DNA from: G965218495 sp965218495
GTDB taxonomy: Bacteria; Bacteroidota; Rhodothermia; Rhodothermales; Bin80
Length of the DNA stretch: 64,000 nucleotides
Reading direction: 5' to 3'
Assembly (NCBI GenBank): GCA_965218495.1
Contig: OZ244626.1
Location: 1,488,001-1,552,000, forward strand
Positions 45,737 to 55,066 of the stretch are shown piece by piece. The stretch's first letter is position 1; every line of letters begins with the position of its first letter. Made by a program: the position numbers and the translations under genes. Under the pieces are notes generated by a model. It did no database searches and was not told the origin of the DNA. It saw only the letters and a program-made list of their open reading frames with translations.

Positions 45737-45834
45737 GGGAGATCCGTAATAAACGAGCGTGCCTGGTAAATGAGGCAGGACAGGCTTCTGCCTTCTTCTC
45801 GATCGCTTCTGGTACTCTCTACCAGCCGACCGAA

Positions 45835-47382
45835 TTACTTAACCAGCGTGACGGACTGCGTCCTGGTTACGGACTCGGACACGGCTCGGATGAGGTATGT
45901 TCCACTGGTGAGGTGACTTCCTCCGAACTGAAGCACATGTGATCCGGTGGGCAGCGGGCCAGAATGCAAGACTGCCACTTCCCGACCTAGGCCGTCGTAG
46001 GCGCGCACATCAATGTCCTGTGCTACGGGTACGCTGACGGTGACAAATGTGGACGGGTTAAAGGGATTGGGATACGCCGCTTCGAGTGCGAACGACTCGG
46101 GCAACGAAGCGTCGGCTTCGTTGGCCACGAAGGTAAGCCCGGCTGGCCTTACCATGAAGAGGCCCTCCGGATTGCTGTTGATCAGCACCGTACCACTGGG
46201 CAGGAAAGGGTATGCCGTCCAGGCACCATAGAATCCTATGTTGTCATCTGAAGGATACGTATCAAAGTGAGCGACCTCTCGGGGAGTTGTGGGCGTGGAG
46301 ATGTCTACGACGCGCAATCCGCTAGTGTAGTTGGCCATGAAGACGTAATGGTCAAGCACGTACAGGTTGTGATCCGTAGACTTTGCTACTCCCCAATACT
46401 CCTTGATAAGGATCGGGTCGTCAAGTTCTACAATGTCCCAGATCAAGGTACGCGTGCCCCGGCCGCGACCGTTGGGGGGGAGGAGTCCGCTTTCGTCCAA
46501 CTCATCATTTTGGACGACGTACTTGTGGTCCGGCGTCAGCCAGCCTTGGTGGGTATAGCGGACATCAGGGTAGGTCGCTTTGGCAATATCAATCGGCGCA
46601 CTCTTGTCGGTGACATCAGATATGCTGATGGCATTCTCGTTAAACCCAATACAGATTTCCTTTCCTTCGTAATCCTTGTCCGGGCCGTTGTAGATCACGC
46701 ATTGAGCATCATGCGTATATCCACTGTTTCCACGCCCCGTTTCTCTGTCTCTAAAGCAGCCGGCGTAGGTAGGGTTCAGTGGGTCATTGATATCAACCAT
46801 GTGCAGCCCATACGGGCACGAATTGTTGGTGCGGGAGCCGGAGCCTACCGCGTACGCGAATCCGGTAGCTTCATTGATCACGATATTGTGCGCCGACCCG
46901 ATGCCGTCGTAGTGCGCAGTTTGGGAAAACTGGTACGGCATCGAGGGCGGTGTAAGAAGATTCTTGAGGTCAAAGACCTGGATGCCATTGGCACCGGCGC
47001 CGTCAACCACGACGAACACATGATCTTTAAAGACCTTCATATCACGCCAGATAGACTCTGAGGTTGGGTCGTGTGAGGGAAGCCAGCCTACGAAGACTGG
47101 ATTCACCGGATCAGTGACCTCAACAAAGGCTACGTGACCCCACGTGCCGGCAAGAGCAAACTCGCGGCCGGAAGCGGGGTCTGCCCATCCCCACACGTCG
47201 TTTACGTAGCTAGTCTTCAAGTCAGCGGGCGAGAGCTTGGACTGTAGCGTGACATCATGGCAGCCAAAGCCCTCTGCTTGGCCGCCGGCACAGCCGGCGG
47301 CGGTGCCAGTGATGGTTCGAACCTGGGCTGCGGCGGGACCAGCGGCCACCAGGCATACTAGGATCGCGAAGCAGGATTTCAT
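45835..47382 (-). CDS. Choice-of-anchor B family secreted protein with T9SS sorting domain
   Basis: The 515-residue protein has a signal peptide (MKSCFAILVCLVAAGPAAAQ) and the repeated strand pattern of choice-of-anchor B/LVIVD proteins, a likely beta-propeller: VNDVWGWADPASGREFALAG, HVAFVEVTDPVNPVFVGWLP, IWRDMKVFKDHVFVVVDGAG, HNIVINEATGFAYAVGS, LHMVDINDPLNPTYAGCF, and HNLYVLDHYVFMANYTSGLR. The C-terminus is a sorting domain, AAYPNPFNPSTFVTVSVPVAQD, ending TRTQSVTLVK. A run of seven C on the coding strand (around 46481, in LLPPNGRG) lies within the frame. The family is surface-anchored by various means and of unknown function. It is transcribed in the same direction as the protease downstream, with a gap of about 100 bp. 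Confidence 0.92.
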   Translation of the reverse strand: MKSCFAILVCLVAAGPAAAQVRTITGTAAGCAGGQAEGFGCHDVTLQSKLSPADLKTSYVNDVWGWADPASGREFALAGTWGHVAFVEVTDPVNPVFVGWLPSHDPTSESIWRDMKVFKDHVFVVVDGAGANGIQVFDLKNLLTPPSMPYQFSQTAHYDGIGSAHNIVINEATGFAYAVGSGSRTNNSCPYGLHMVDINDPLNPTYAGCFRDRETGRGNSGYTHDAQCVIYNGPDKDYEGKEICIGFNENAISISDVTDKSAPIDIAKATYPDVRYTHQGWLTPDHKYVVQNDELDESGLLPPNGRGRGTRTLIWDIVELDDPILIKEYWGVAKSTDHNLYVLDHYVFMANYTSGLRVVDISTPTTPREVAHFDTYPSDDNIGFYGAWTAYPFLPSGTVLINSNPEGLFMVRPAGLTFVANEADASLPESFALEAAYPNPFNPSTFVTVSVPVAQDIDVRAYDGLGREVAVLHSGPLPTGSHVLQFGGSHLTSGTYLIRAVSESVTRTQSVTLVK

Positions 47383-47942
47383 AGTCTCGACATTTTGTGA
47401 ACTAGCTAGCTAGCAGGAACATACTAATGCCTTTCACAGATAATTCATCGCAAGTATTGTGCCATAGTGCGCTCCGCTGCAATTAGTTCGGCTGTTCCTT
47501 TTTGCGGTAATAGGGGTGACGCTGCCCCGGCTCAAGGCCTGGTGCAGGTCTGAATATGTTCCACCGTATCTGGAGGCTATCATGAAGATGTTCTTGCCCA
47601 ACCGTTAAACCAGCGCCTCCCCTCTGAGGGCACGCATGTTATGCGCGCTTGCTGCTCTAGCCTCGATTTCCAAGAGCCAGAATTGAAGTGAGTCCTCGGC
47701 CGTCGATACAAGCCCTTTGCGCGCCCTGACAAGGGCTTTTGGTTCTCTGGCTCAATATCTGTTTATCAGGTGGCATACGTATAAGTATTTGTAGATAGTA
47801 TATACCACTCTAGCATAGTGGCGAAGGTATCAAGGGCCTGCGTGTATTCGAACGTCTCCAGGACATTAATTGGTGCGTTCTAAGGTATCTGTGGAGGCTT
47901 GGGATCCTTTTTCGCTACCAATAGCGGGACTGGTTTGCATCT
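47383..47942. other. Intergenic region, nothing recognised
   Basis: About 560 bases between two divergent genes. It includes an AT-rich part (47760-47830) likely to hold a promoter and probably the left end of the next transposon. I could not find an inverted repeat pairing this region with the sequence after 49733. No gene was recognised. Confidence 0.4.
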
Positions 47943-47993
47943 GTGAGCTTACTGTATTACATTGGACTATACTACTTACTTGTACTGGTTCGT

Positions 47994-49733
47994 ATGTCCT
48001 CCCTTGCCCATCTCTTCCTACAACCCTCCAACCCCAACCACCGCCGGTATGAGGCCCTGCGTGCCATGCACGTCGAGGGCCTCTCCGCAGAAGAGGCGGC
48101 GCGACGCTTCGATTATCACAAAGGCAGCGTCCGGAACCTTGCAGCCCAGTTCCGAAAGAACCCCGCGATCGACTTCTTCCGTACCAGTAAGCCCGGACGC
48201 AAACCGCAGCCCGCAGCGCCCCTGCATATCCGCCGCACCGAGCGCATTCTTGCGCTGCGCAAGCAGGAGAACCTCTCCGCCGGTGAGATTCAGCAGCGGC
48301 TGGCTCAGGAGAATATCCCGGCCGGCATCTCCACCATTGCCCGCACCATCAAGCAAGCTGGACTGCCCCGGCTCTGGCGCCGCACGCGAGAGATGCGCGA
48401 AGAGCACCATGCGCGGCGGGCACCCGCGGCCGATGTCCGCAGGCTGGACCTGACCCCCCGCCGCTTCCGTACCCGCTTCGGTGGCCTGTTTCTGTTCGCC
48501 TTTGACCTGGCGCGCCTGCCGATAGACCCCTTGCTGGAAGCCGGAGGCATGCCCGGCAGTCAGCGCCTGCCCGCCGGCTGCGCCTTCCGCGCCCTACTGG
48601 CCTTGAAGCTCTGGGGCATAGGCCGACCCCATCACGTGATGCCGGACATCCTGGATGAGGGGCCCGCCCTGTTTGCCGGGCTCAATGTCATGCCTAAACG
48701 GTCCACGCTCTCTGAATACAGCTGCCGGGTGGATCCCCGGCGGCTGCCACCTTTGATGGACCAGTGGCATCACGGCATCATGGCATTGGACGCACGACTG
48801 GGCCGTGGCACCTCCTTTGACCTGGACTTCCACACCATTCCCTATCACGGCGACCGGGCCCTGGTCGAGAAGCACTACGTCTCCAAGCGCAGTCGGCGCC
48901 AGCGGGGCATCCTGGCCTTCGTGGCCCGCGATGCCGCTGGCCGCACCTTCGCCTATGCCCACGCCCAGGTCCGCAAGGAAGGACCAATGGACGAGATCCT
49001 GCACTTTGTCGATGGCTGGCAGAAGCGGACGGGCCGCAGGCCGGCCGAGCTGGTCTTCGACAGTCGCCTGACCACCTACGCCAATCTGGCCAAGCTCCAT
49101 CAGTGGGACATCCGCTTCCTTACCCTGCGCCGGCGCACGGCTAAGCTGCTGGAGACGCTGATGGACCTGCCCGCGGAGTCCTGGCGCACCATCCGGCTCT
49201 CCAACGTAGGGCGGGCCTATCGCACACCGCGCGTGTTTGAAGAAATGATTCAGCTGAAGGGCTACCCCGAAAAGCTCCGGCAAATCGCCATCACGCAGCT
49301 GGGACATGAAAAGCCGACGCTACTGATAACCAATGACATGAAAACCTCGGCGGCGAAGCTCATAGACCGCTACGCCCGACGCATGATCATTGAAAACAAC
49401 CTCGCCGATGCCATCGACTTCTTCCATATGGACGCGCTCTCGGCAGCGGTGCCCATGAAGATAGACGTCGACCTGCAGCTGACCCTCATGGCCAGCGCGC
49501 TCTATCGCATGCTGGCCCATCGCGTAGGTGGACTCTATGCCAAGAGCAAGGCACGCACGCTCTTCCGCGAATTCGTCGCCGCCTCCGCCACCGTCACGCT
49601 GAGCGAAGAGCAGGTCACCGTACGGCTGGGGAGGCGCGCTCGCAACGGAGCACTGCTCAAAGCCGGCTACCTGGACATGACCGAGCCCATCCCGTGGCTC
49701 CAGAATCGACGGCTGCGCATTGACTTTGTCTGA
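47994..49733 (+). CDS. DDE-type transposase with N-terminal helix-turn-helix
   Basis: Start placed at 47994 (MSSLAHLFLQPSNPNHRRYEAL); an in-frame start at 47943 adds 17 hydrophobic residues with no match to the fold. The first about 130 residues contain two DNA-binding-like segments (LSAEEAARRFDYHKGSVRNL and LSAGEIQQRLAQENIPAGIS). The remainder has the pattern of an IS4/IS1182-type catalytic core: FDLDFHTIPYHGD (first Asp), LVFDSRLTTYANL (second Asp) and MIIENNLADAIDFFHMDAL (Glu). The ISfinder family could not be fixed by eye. The frame is intact and about 580 residues long. Terminal inverted repeats were sought in both flanks and not found. Confidence 0.82.
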   Translation: MSSLAHLFLQPSNPNHRRYEALRAMHVEGLSAEEAARRFDYHKGSVRNLAAQFRKNPAIDFFRTSKPGRKPQPAAPLHIRRTERILALRKQENLSAGEIQQRLAQENIPAGISTIARTIKQAGLPRLWRRTREMREEHHARRAPAADVRRLDLTPRRFRTRFGGLFLFAFDLARLPIDPLLEAGGMPGSQRLPAGCAFRALLALKLWGIGRPHHVMPDILDEGPALFAGLNVMPKRSTLSEYSCRVDPRRLPPLMDQWHHGIMALDARLGRGTSFDLDFHTIPYHGDRALVEKHYVSKRSRRQRGILAFVARDAAGRTFAYAHAQVRKEGPMDEILHFVDGWQKRTGRRPAELVFDSRLTTYANLAKLHQWDIRFLTLRRRTAKLLETLMDLPAESWRTIRLSNVGRAYRTPRVFEEMIQLKGYPEKLRQIAITQLGHEKPTLLITNDMKTSAAKLIDRYARRMIIENNLADAIDFFHMDALSAAVPMKIDVDLQLTLMASALYRMLAHRVGGLYAKSKARTLFREFVAASATVTLSEEQVTVRLGRRARNGALLKAGYLDMTEPIPWLQNRRLRIDFV

Positions 49734-50092
49734 CGGGAAGCAATCGCGTCGTTAATGCGAATTATTGCTCTTGGAGGTCCGGGCTCGGATGGGGACTTAT
49801 AAATTGCATGGAAGTGACGGGGGCCCGGGCTGATGCTGTTCCTGTGCAGATGAGGGCGGTGAGCAGCGCGAATAAGGTCGGAAAGACGAGAACCCCTATG
49901 CGGTCTTCAAGGCAGGGATCCAACGGAACGTCTCAGCCAGGAAGGAAGTTAATAACGCAAAGTAGTCCCTGACCTCGGTGAGGCCGGACATCAGGTGATT
50001 GCCGTACTCACACAACTAGTTCGGTCAAACGAGTTAGTGGACCTGACTGAGCCAATCGTGCCTGCTATCAGGAGTACTGGCACCTTGGAAAG
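49734..50092. other. Intergenic region, nothing recognised
   Basis: About 360 bases, probably containing the right end of the preceding transposon. No RNA gene, coding sequence or convincing terminator for the minus-strand gene that ends at 50093 was seen. Confidence 0.4.
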
Positions 50093-51690
50093 CTACTTCA
50101 GAATGGTCATCTGGCTCGTTCGAACCTCGATCCCGGCAGCGGTGGCAGCACGCACGCGGTAGGGATACGTGCCGGAAGCCAGCTGCGCAACGTCCATCCT
50201 TATGGCCCGCAGGCTGCCAGCCTCCAACTCTACGGGCACGCTGCGCAGGACCGTGCGTCCCAGCACGTCGAACACCTCTACCGTGACCGTCGCCGACATG
50301 GGCAAATCCACCAGGATCGTCGTATGCGGATTGAACGGGTTGGGATAGTTGCCGTGGAGCACAAAACGCTCCGGCAGTTCTGTCTGATCACCAGTCCGTG
50401 TCACACCTGAAGGAAAAAAGACCGTCCCGTCGGCCTGCACACCCATCATGGTCAGGCCCTCTCTGGCCGAGGTGCCCGAGCCGGAGAGACTCAGCACGAA
50501 GGCCTGCCGGGAAAGGCCGCTCAGATCAAACTCAAACCGGTTGATCAGGCGCTGGTCAGCGGCAGCCACCACCTCTATCTCGTGCGACCCTGGCGACACC
50601 GCCACGTAGCTGCCGACGGCGCCGTAGGCTGCATCGTCAAGGAGCAGCACTGCCGCGTCACCCGGCCGCAGCAGGCGCACGTCCACCGCGGCCAGATCCC
50701 TGGCGCCATGCGTCACGTAGAAGGCTGCCTGATCGTCGTCGTCATGGCTCCGTCGCACATCATCCACGAACGCAAGGTCCACGTCCTCACCTTTGCCGTA
50801 TGCAATCACATGGTAATCGGTGGCCGTGCCAACGCTTATCGATTGTGAGCGCAGCGGCTGGGCATTGTTGCCATCCCCCCCCCTCTAACGACGTCGATCG
50901 TGTGCTCGCCCTGCGAGAGCACATCAAATGCCGAGGCTGACTGGAACGTCCAGTCGTCAAAGACGCGCTGGCCGTCAACGTATACGTCAAGCGGCGACCC
51001 ATCAACGTTTTGAATGAACTGGGCCGTCGGTGCCTGCTGCAAGGTGCTCTCCCACAGCGCCTTGGCATTGTCCGCATTCTGGAACAGATCCGCCCTGCTG
51101 CGTCCAGTAACCACCGCAAAAGCCACCTGGACTTCCTGGCCCGGAGCTATCGTGAACGGGCCCAGCCCCGTCACTTGTGCCCAGAAATCGGCTCCAGATC
51201 CGGGGGTCTTGATACCTCCGGTCAAGTACGACCATTTCGATTGGTCGGTACGCGATTCGCCGGATCGAAGGGCCCGAAAGTGCACGGCTGCATTCGCTGA
51301 AAGCGGCATGGTACCAACAACCACTGTAGGATTGGAAGCCGCATCCTGCTGAAGGCCTAGGTTTCTGCTCCCGTCGAAGCCGACATGATCCTGCCCCCAG
51401 GTAGAATTCATCCGCCAGTTAAACATCTGACCTACGTGAATATTGGTCAATTCGGTCCCGGTCGGATTGGCAATAGTGTATTGCACAATGACAATGTCCT
51501 CGTTCTCCGCTGCGGTGTCGACAAAGCTCTCCTGGAGCACCTCTACGCCTATGGGGTTAGTGGCACGGGTATCCACGAGCTCCATGCGCCCTTCCTGCGC
51601 CACCAGATTCCCGGGGTCTTGTATCTCCAGACTGGCCCCCCGTTGCGGAACCCAGTCCATGTCCTGAGGAGGCTTCGCATTGCACCGGGT
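50093..51690 (-). pseudogene. Secreted DUF4397-like/T9SS protein, 5'-truncated and frameshifted
   Basis: Two reading frames make one protein. The upstream part (about 51690 to 50884) includes NAKPPQDMDWVPQRGASLEI, ELTNIHVGQMFNWRMNSTWG and AQFIQNVDGSPLDVYVDGQR, a DUF4397-type strand set. It reaches a run of nine G on the coding strand (50875-50883). Beyond the run the other frame continues naturally as DGNNAQPLRSQSISVGTATD and DYHVIAYGKGEDVDLAF to the sorting domain NYPNPFNPHTTILVDLPMSA and the tail TSQMTILK. The C-terminal half resembles that of the 1869-residue protein at 56523-62132. The 5' end of the gene is missing: the frame runs straight into the decayed nuclease gene near 51670-51720, so the signal peptide has gone. 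Confidence 0.8.
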
Positions 51691-52903
51691 GCCAGCCCCG
51701 AACAGATTCGCCGATTGTGATGCAGAATCTGTGAGGCATACCTCATCCCGCATGGTGAAGTAGACAATGTCGGTGCGGCCTGCGCTCCCTTGCCGGGACG
51801 AAGCTGCCAAGGCGCGGTATATGCTCGCTTGCAACTCGTAGCCTTTTTCCATTTGCTTCTGCCGCCTCATTGCTTTGGACCACTTGTAGTCCACGACAAT
51901 CCGCCGGTCGCCCCCTCTAACTCCAGAATGAGATCTGCCCTGCCTGACACTGGAATGCCTAGCCAGCGACCCGATAGGCGCCGCTCGGCCTTGATCCATT
52001 TAGGAGCCAGTACCTCAAGCACTCCCTGCCATTCGTAGGCGGCTTTGGCTACCTGTCTTGCTAGGCTGCGGCATTCGACCCCCTCCACTGCGGGCTTAGG
52101 AGGAACGGCGCATACTGCCTTGCCAAGTCTGTGAGCACGGATTCTACCGCTAACCTCATCTCGTCCAGGCCACGTTTCTGTATGAGAGGCTTGCCGGTCG
52201 GGAACAGGCGACTGAGCACGCCGTGAACAAGCGTGCCTGTGATGGCGGGTGTAGCTGACTCCGGCGACCGCGAATTCGCTGGCGGGGCCTTGGCGAGAAA
52301 CCGTATGCTGTCGAGGGTGTCGGTGCTATCGAGGTCAATGACGAGGCTGGGTGCATCTTTTTCGCGGCCGAAGAGGCGCTCCATAAAGACCAGGCTATCC
52401 GATGGAGCAGCTGTTTCGCCAGAGGGCGTCCTGTGCGGGAGCATGCATGAAGGTCACTGACTCGCTTACGGCGCGCAGTTTACGTCGGAACTGCTCGCGC
52501 CGGCACTTCAACCTGGCCGATGGTGGATCCACCGCAAGCCCCAAGTTCTCGCCGATCGCTCTCCACTCTCCATCTCAAAACACGGGCGATCTCGGAAGGC
52601 GGCCCGGATAGCGCGAGTCGTCAAAGCCAAGCACGAAGAGGTGTCTGACGCCCCTGAACGGCTCGCATGACTCGTTCCATACGGTCACCCCTTCTATCGT
52701 GTACGTCGTGTCTTCGCGCGGACCAAGGCAGTCCAGAGGAGTCACGATCCGAGCCAGGTCAAGCCAGTTCCGCCCCGGCTCGTTTCTGAGTTCATTCTGT
52801 AGCCGTTCCACCGCTTCCTTTGCTCGGCCCAGGTGCCTGGTCAGCGACTCGTTGCCGTGGTCAGTCAGGCACGCGGCAAGGGTTTGCAGGGCTTTGCCCG
52901 CCG
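51690..52903 (-). pseudogene. AddB-like nuclease pseudogene, 3' part
   Basis: C-terminal half of an AddB/RecB-type helicase-nuclease, interrupted by the IS1634 element. It resumes after the element as GKALQTLAACLTDHG, then NWLDLARIVTPLDC and RHLFVLGFDDSRYPGRLPRSPVF. An in-frame TGA lies at 52575-52577; the same frame goes on as GEWRAIGENLGLAVDPPSAR. Frameshifts near 52440, 52080 and 51890 then lead to SDSLVFMERLFGREKDAPS, EGVECRSLARQVAKAAYEWQ and the PD-(D/E)XK nuclease motif GRADLILELEG...RRIVVDYKWSK. The last frame fuses to the secreted-protein fragment after FTMRDEVCLTDS. With one stop and three shifts the gene cannot work. Confidence 0.75.
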
Positions 52904-55066
52904 CTAGTCTGAACTTCATAGTAGTTGGGCGCAGCCTCTCCCCCTCGGCGTAGTCAGAAGGCCCATTTTGGCACCTTTTCGAGCCGGTTTTGGGCCAATT
53001 TGGACGCAAATGGCTCTGAAAGTGGGGTTTTTGCCGTGATTTGAGGCGATTGTCAACCTGCTAGGTTCGTTTTTGGGCTGCCCATGTGTCACTAGGTCAC
53101 GGTGAACCACGAAACGATACAATATGTGGGAATAATGCGATTATTTTCGCCTTGTCTTGCATATATCGCAACGTTTGCGTACCTTATGGGCATGCGAAAT
53201 CATTCAATATCTGTCCATGTACATAGAGCGTATTCCGAACCGGAACTCGAACCCCACGTGGCTGCTGAGACAGTCCACCTGGAAGAACGGCAAGAGCGTG
53301 AAAACCACCCTCAGCAACCTGACCAAGGTGCCGCACGATCTCCGGATGCAGTTCCGCGAGATCTGCAGGGGTGGCATAGTCGTGCGCGACGTGCTGGGGT
53401 TTTTCAAGGAGGTGTACCAGAGCGCGCAAAGCTCGCCACACGGACACGTGGCCGCTACGCTGGGGACCCTGCGCAAACTGAAACTCGATCAGCTCATCAG
53501 TTCGCGCACCACGCGGGTGCGTAACATCGTGCTGACCCTCATTGTCAGTCGCATCCTCAACCCTGGCAGCAAGTATGCCACCGCCGGCGCGCTTCGGGAG
53601 GAAGACCAGACCAGCAGCCTGGGAGGAGAACTCGCGCTGGAGAACGTGCACGAGAACGAGATCTACCAGGCCATGGATTGGCTCTACAAGCGCAAAGACG
53701 CCATTGAAAAGGAGCTCGCTGCCCGTCATCTGAAGGAGGGGTCGGTTGTGCTTTGTGACGTCACATCCACCTACGTAGTAGGCCACGGCGCCGATCTGGC
53801 TGAATTCGGCTACTCCAGAGACAAGAAGAAGGGCACCAAGCAGATCAACTTCGGTCTGCTCTGCGATAAGGAGGGCCGGCCGGTGGGAGTGGAGGTGTTT
53901 TCGGGCAATACGGCCGATCCCGCTACGCTTACTGCGCAGCTGCAGAAGCTCAAGAATCGTTTTGGCCTTACTCGGGTCACGATTGTAGGAGACCGCGGAC
54001 TGCTCACGCATGCGCGGCTTACCGAAGAAGTGCAGCCTGCGGGCTATGACTGGATCACCGGCCTGCGCAAGGGGGGCATCCGTCGCCTGGTGCAAAAAGA
54101 GGACCTCCAGTTGACACTGTTTGACGAAATGGATCTCGCAGAGATCACCAGCGACGACTATCCCGGCGAACGGCTGGTCGTGTGCCGCAACCCGCTGATG
54201 GCCGAGCGTGCAAAGAATAAACGCCAGGCGCTGCTCCAGGCTACTGAAAAGAAGCTGGATGCGCTGGTAGCGGCCACAGTGCGCAAGCGGAGGCCGCTAC
54301 GGGGCACTGACAAGATTGCCCTGCGCGCAGGTGCCATCCTGGGCCGCTACAAAATGCAGAAGCACATCACGGTTGTCATCGCCGACGATGCCTTCAGCTA
54401 CAAGCGCGACGAAGCGTCCATAGCGCAGGAAGCCCGTCTGGACGGCATGTACGCGATTCGCACCAATCTGCCGAAGGACGAGCTCGCATCCGAAGAGGCC
54501 GTCGCTTCCTACAAGCAGCTGGCGGTAGTGGAAAAGGCCTTCCGCAGCCTCAAGACCGTTGATCTGAAGGTGCGGCCCATCTACCACTATCGGGCCCGCC
54601 GCATCAAGAGTCACATCTTCCTGTGTATGCTGGCCTATTACGTACAGTGGCACATGAAAGACAAGCTGGCCCCCATGCTGTTCGCGGAGGAGGACCCGGC
54701 GGCGGCCAAGGCGGCCCGCGCCAGCGTGGTGGCGCCGGCGGAACCCTCCCCTGAAGCACAGAGCAAGGCGCGTACCAAAAAGACCAGCGACGGCGCTCGC
54801 GCTACCAGCTTCCAGTCGCTGATGAGCCACCTGGCACAGCTGGGCAAACTCAAGCTGGTAGAGAAAAACAAGCCCGAGAAGACGACCAGGATGGTGCTAC
54901 AGACGCTAAGCGCAAAGCAGAAAAAGGCCTTCAGGCTGCTCGGCGTAAGCTACCATTAGTCTGGCTGCCAGCGTAGCCAGCCACCTGGGCTAGTCGCACA
55001 TTCCGCAAAAAATCGAGCGCCTTCTCGGCCCCCTTGCTGGCCAAAGTACTATGAAGTTCAGGCTAG
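52904..55066 (+). mobile_element. IS1634-family insertion sequence
   Basis: Bounded by 20-bp inverted repeats, CTAGTCTGAACTTCATAGTA at 52904-52923 and the complement of 55047-55066, differing at one position. On the minus strand the flanks carry CGGCA and CGGCG, a probable 5-bp target duplication with one later change. Removing the element and one copy of the duplication joins the flanking AddB-like frames in phase (RSGTA-GKALQTL), which confirms the boundaries. Length is 2163 bp. Confidence 0.88.
53217..54959 (+). CDS. IS1634-family transposase
   Basis: DDE transposase of about 580 residues. Start placed at 53217 because MYIERIPNRNSNPTWLLRQS is the usual beginning of IS1634 transposases; an upstream in-frame ATG at 53157 adds 20 unrelated residues. 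The core has VVLCDVTSTYVVGHG (first Asp), KKGTKQINFGLLCDKEGRPV, VTIVGDRGLLTHARL (second Asp) and YKQLAVVEKAFRSLKTVDL (Glu), then HYRARRIKSHIFLCMLAYYV, typical of the family. The frame is intact, so the element may be active. It sits on the plus strand inside a minus-strand AddB-like pseudogene. Confidence 0.93.
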   Translation: MYIERIPNRNSNPTWLLRQSTWKNGKSVKTTLSNLTKVPHDLRMQFREICRGGIVVRDVLGFFKEVYQSAQSSPHGHVAATLGTLRKLKLDQLISSRTTRVRNIVLTLIVSRILNPGSKYATAGALREEDQTSSLGGELALENVHENEIYQAMDWLYKRKDAIEKELAARHLKEGSVVLCDVTSTYVVGHGADLAEFGYSRDKKKGTKQINFGLLCDKEGRPVGVEVFSGNTADPATLTAQLQKLKNRFGLTRVTIVGDRGLLTHARLTEEVQPAGYDWITGLRKGGIRRLVQKEDLQLTLFDEMDLAEITSDDYPGERLVVCRNPLMAERAKNKRQALLQATEKKLDALVAATVRKRRPLRGTDKIALRAGAILGRYKMQKHITVVIADDAFSYKRDEASIAQEARLDGMYAIRTNLPKDELASEEAVASYKQLAVVEKAFRSLKTVDLKVRPIYHYRARRIKSHIFLCMLAYYVQWHMKDKLAPMLFAEEDPAAAKAARASVVAPAEPSPEAQSKARTKKTSDGARATSFQSLMSHLAQLGKLKLVEKNKPEKTTRMVLQTLSAKQKKAFRLLGVSYH

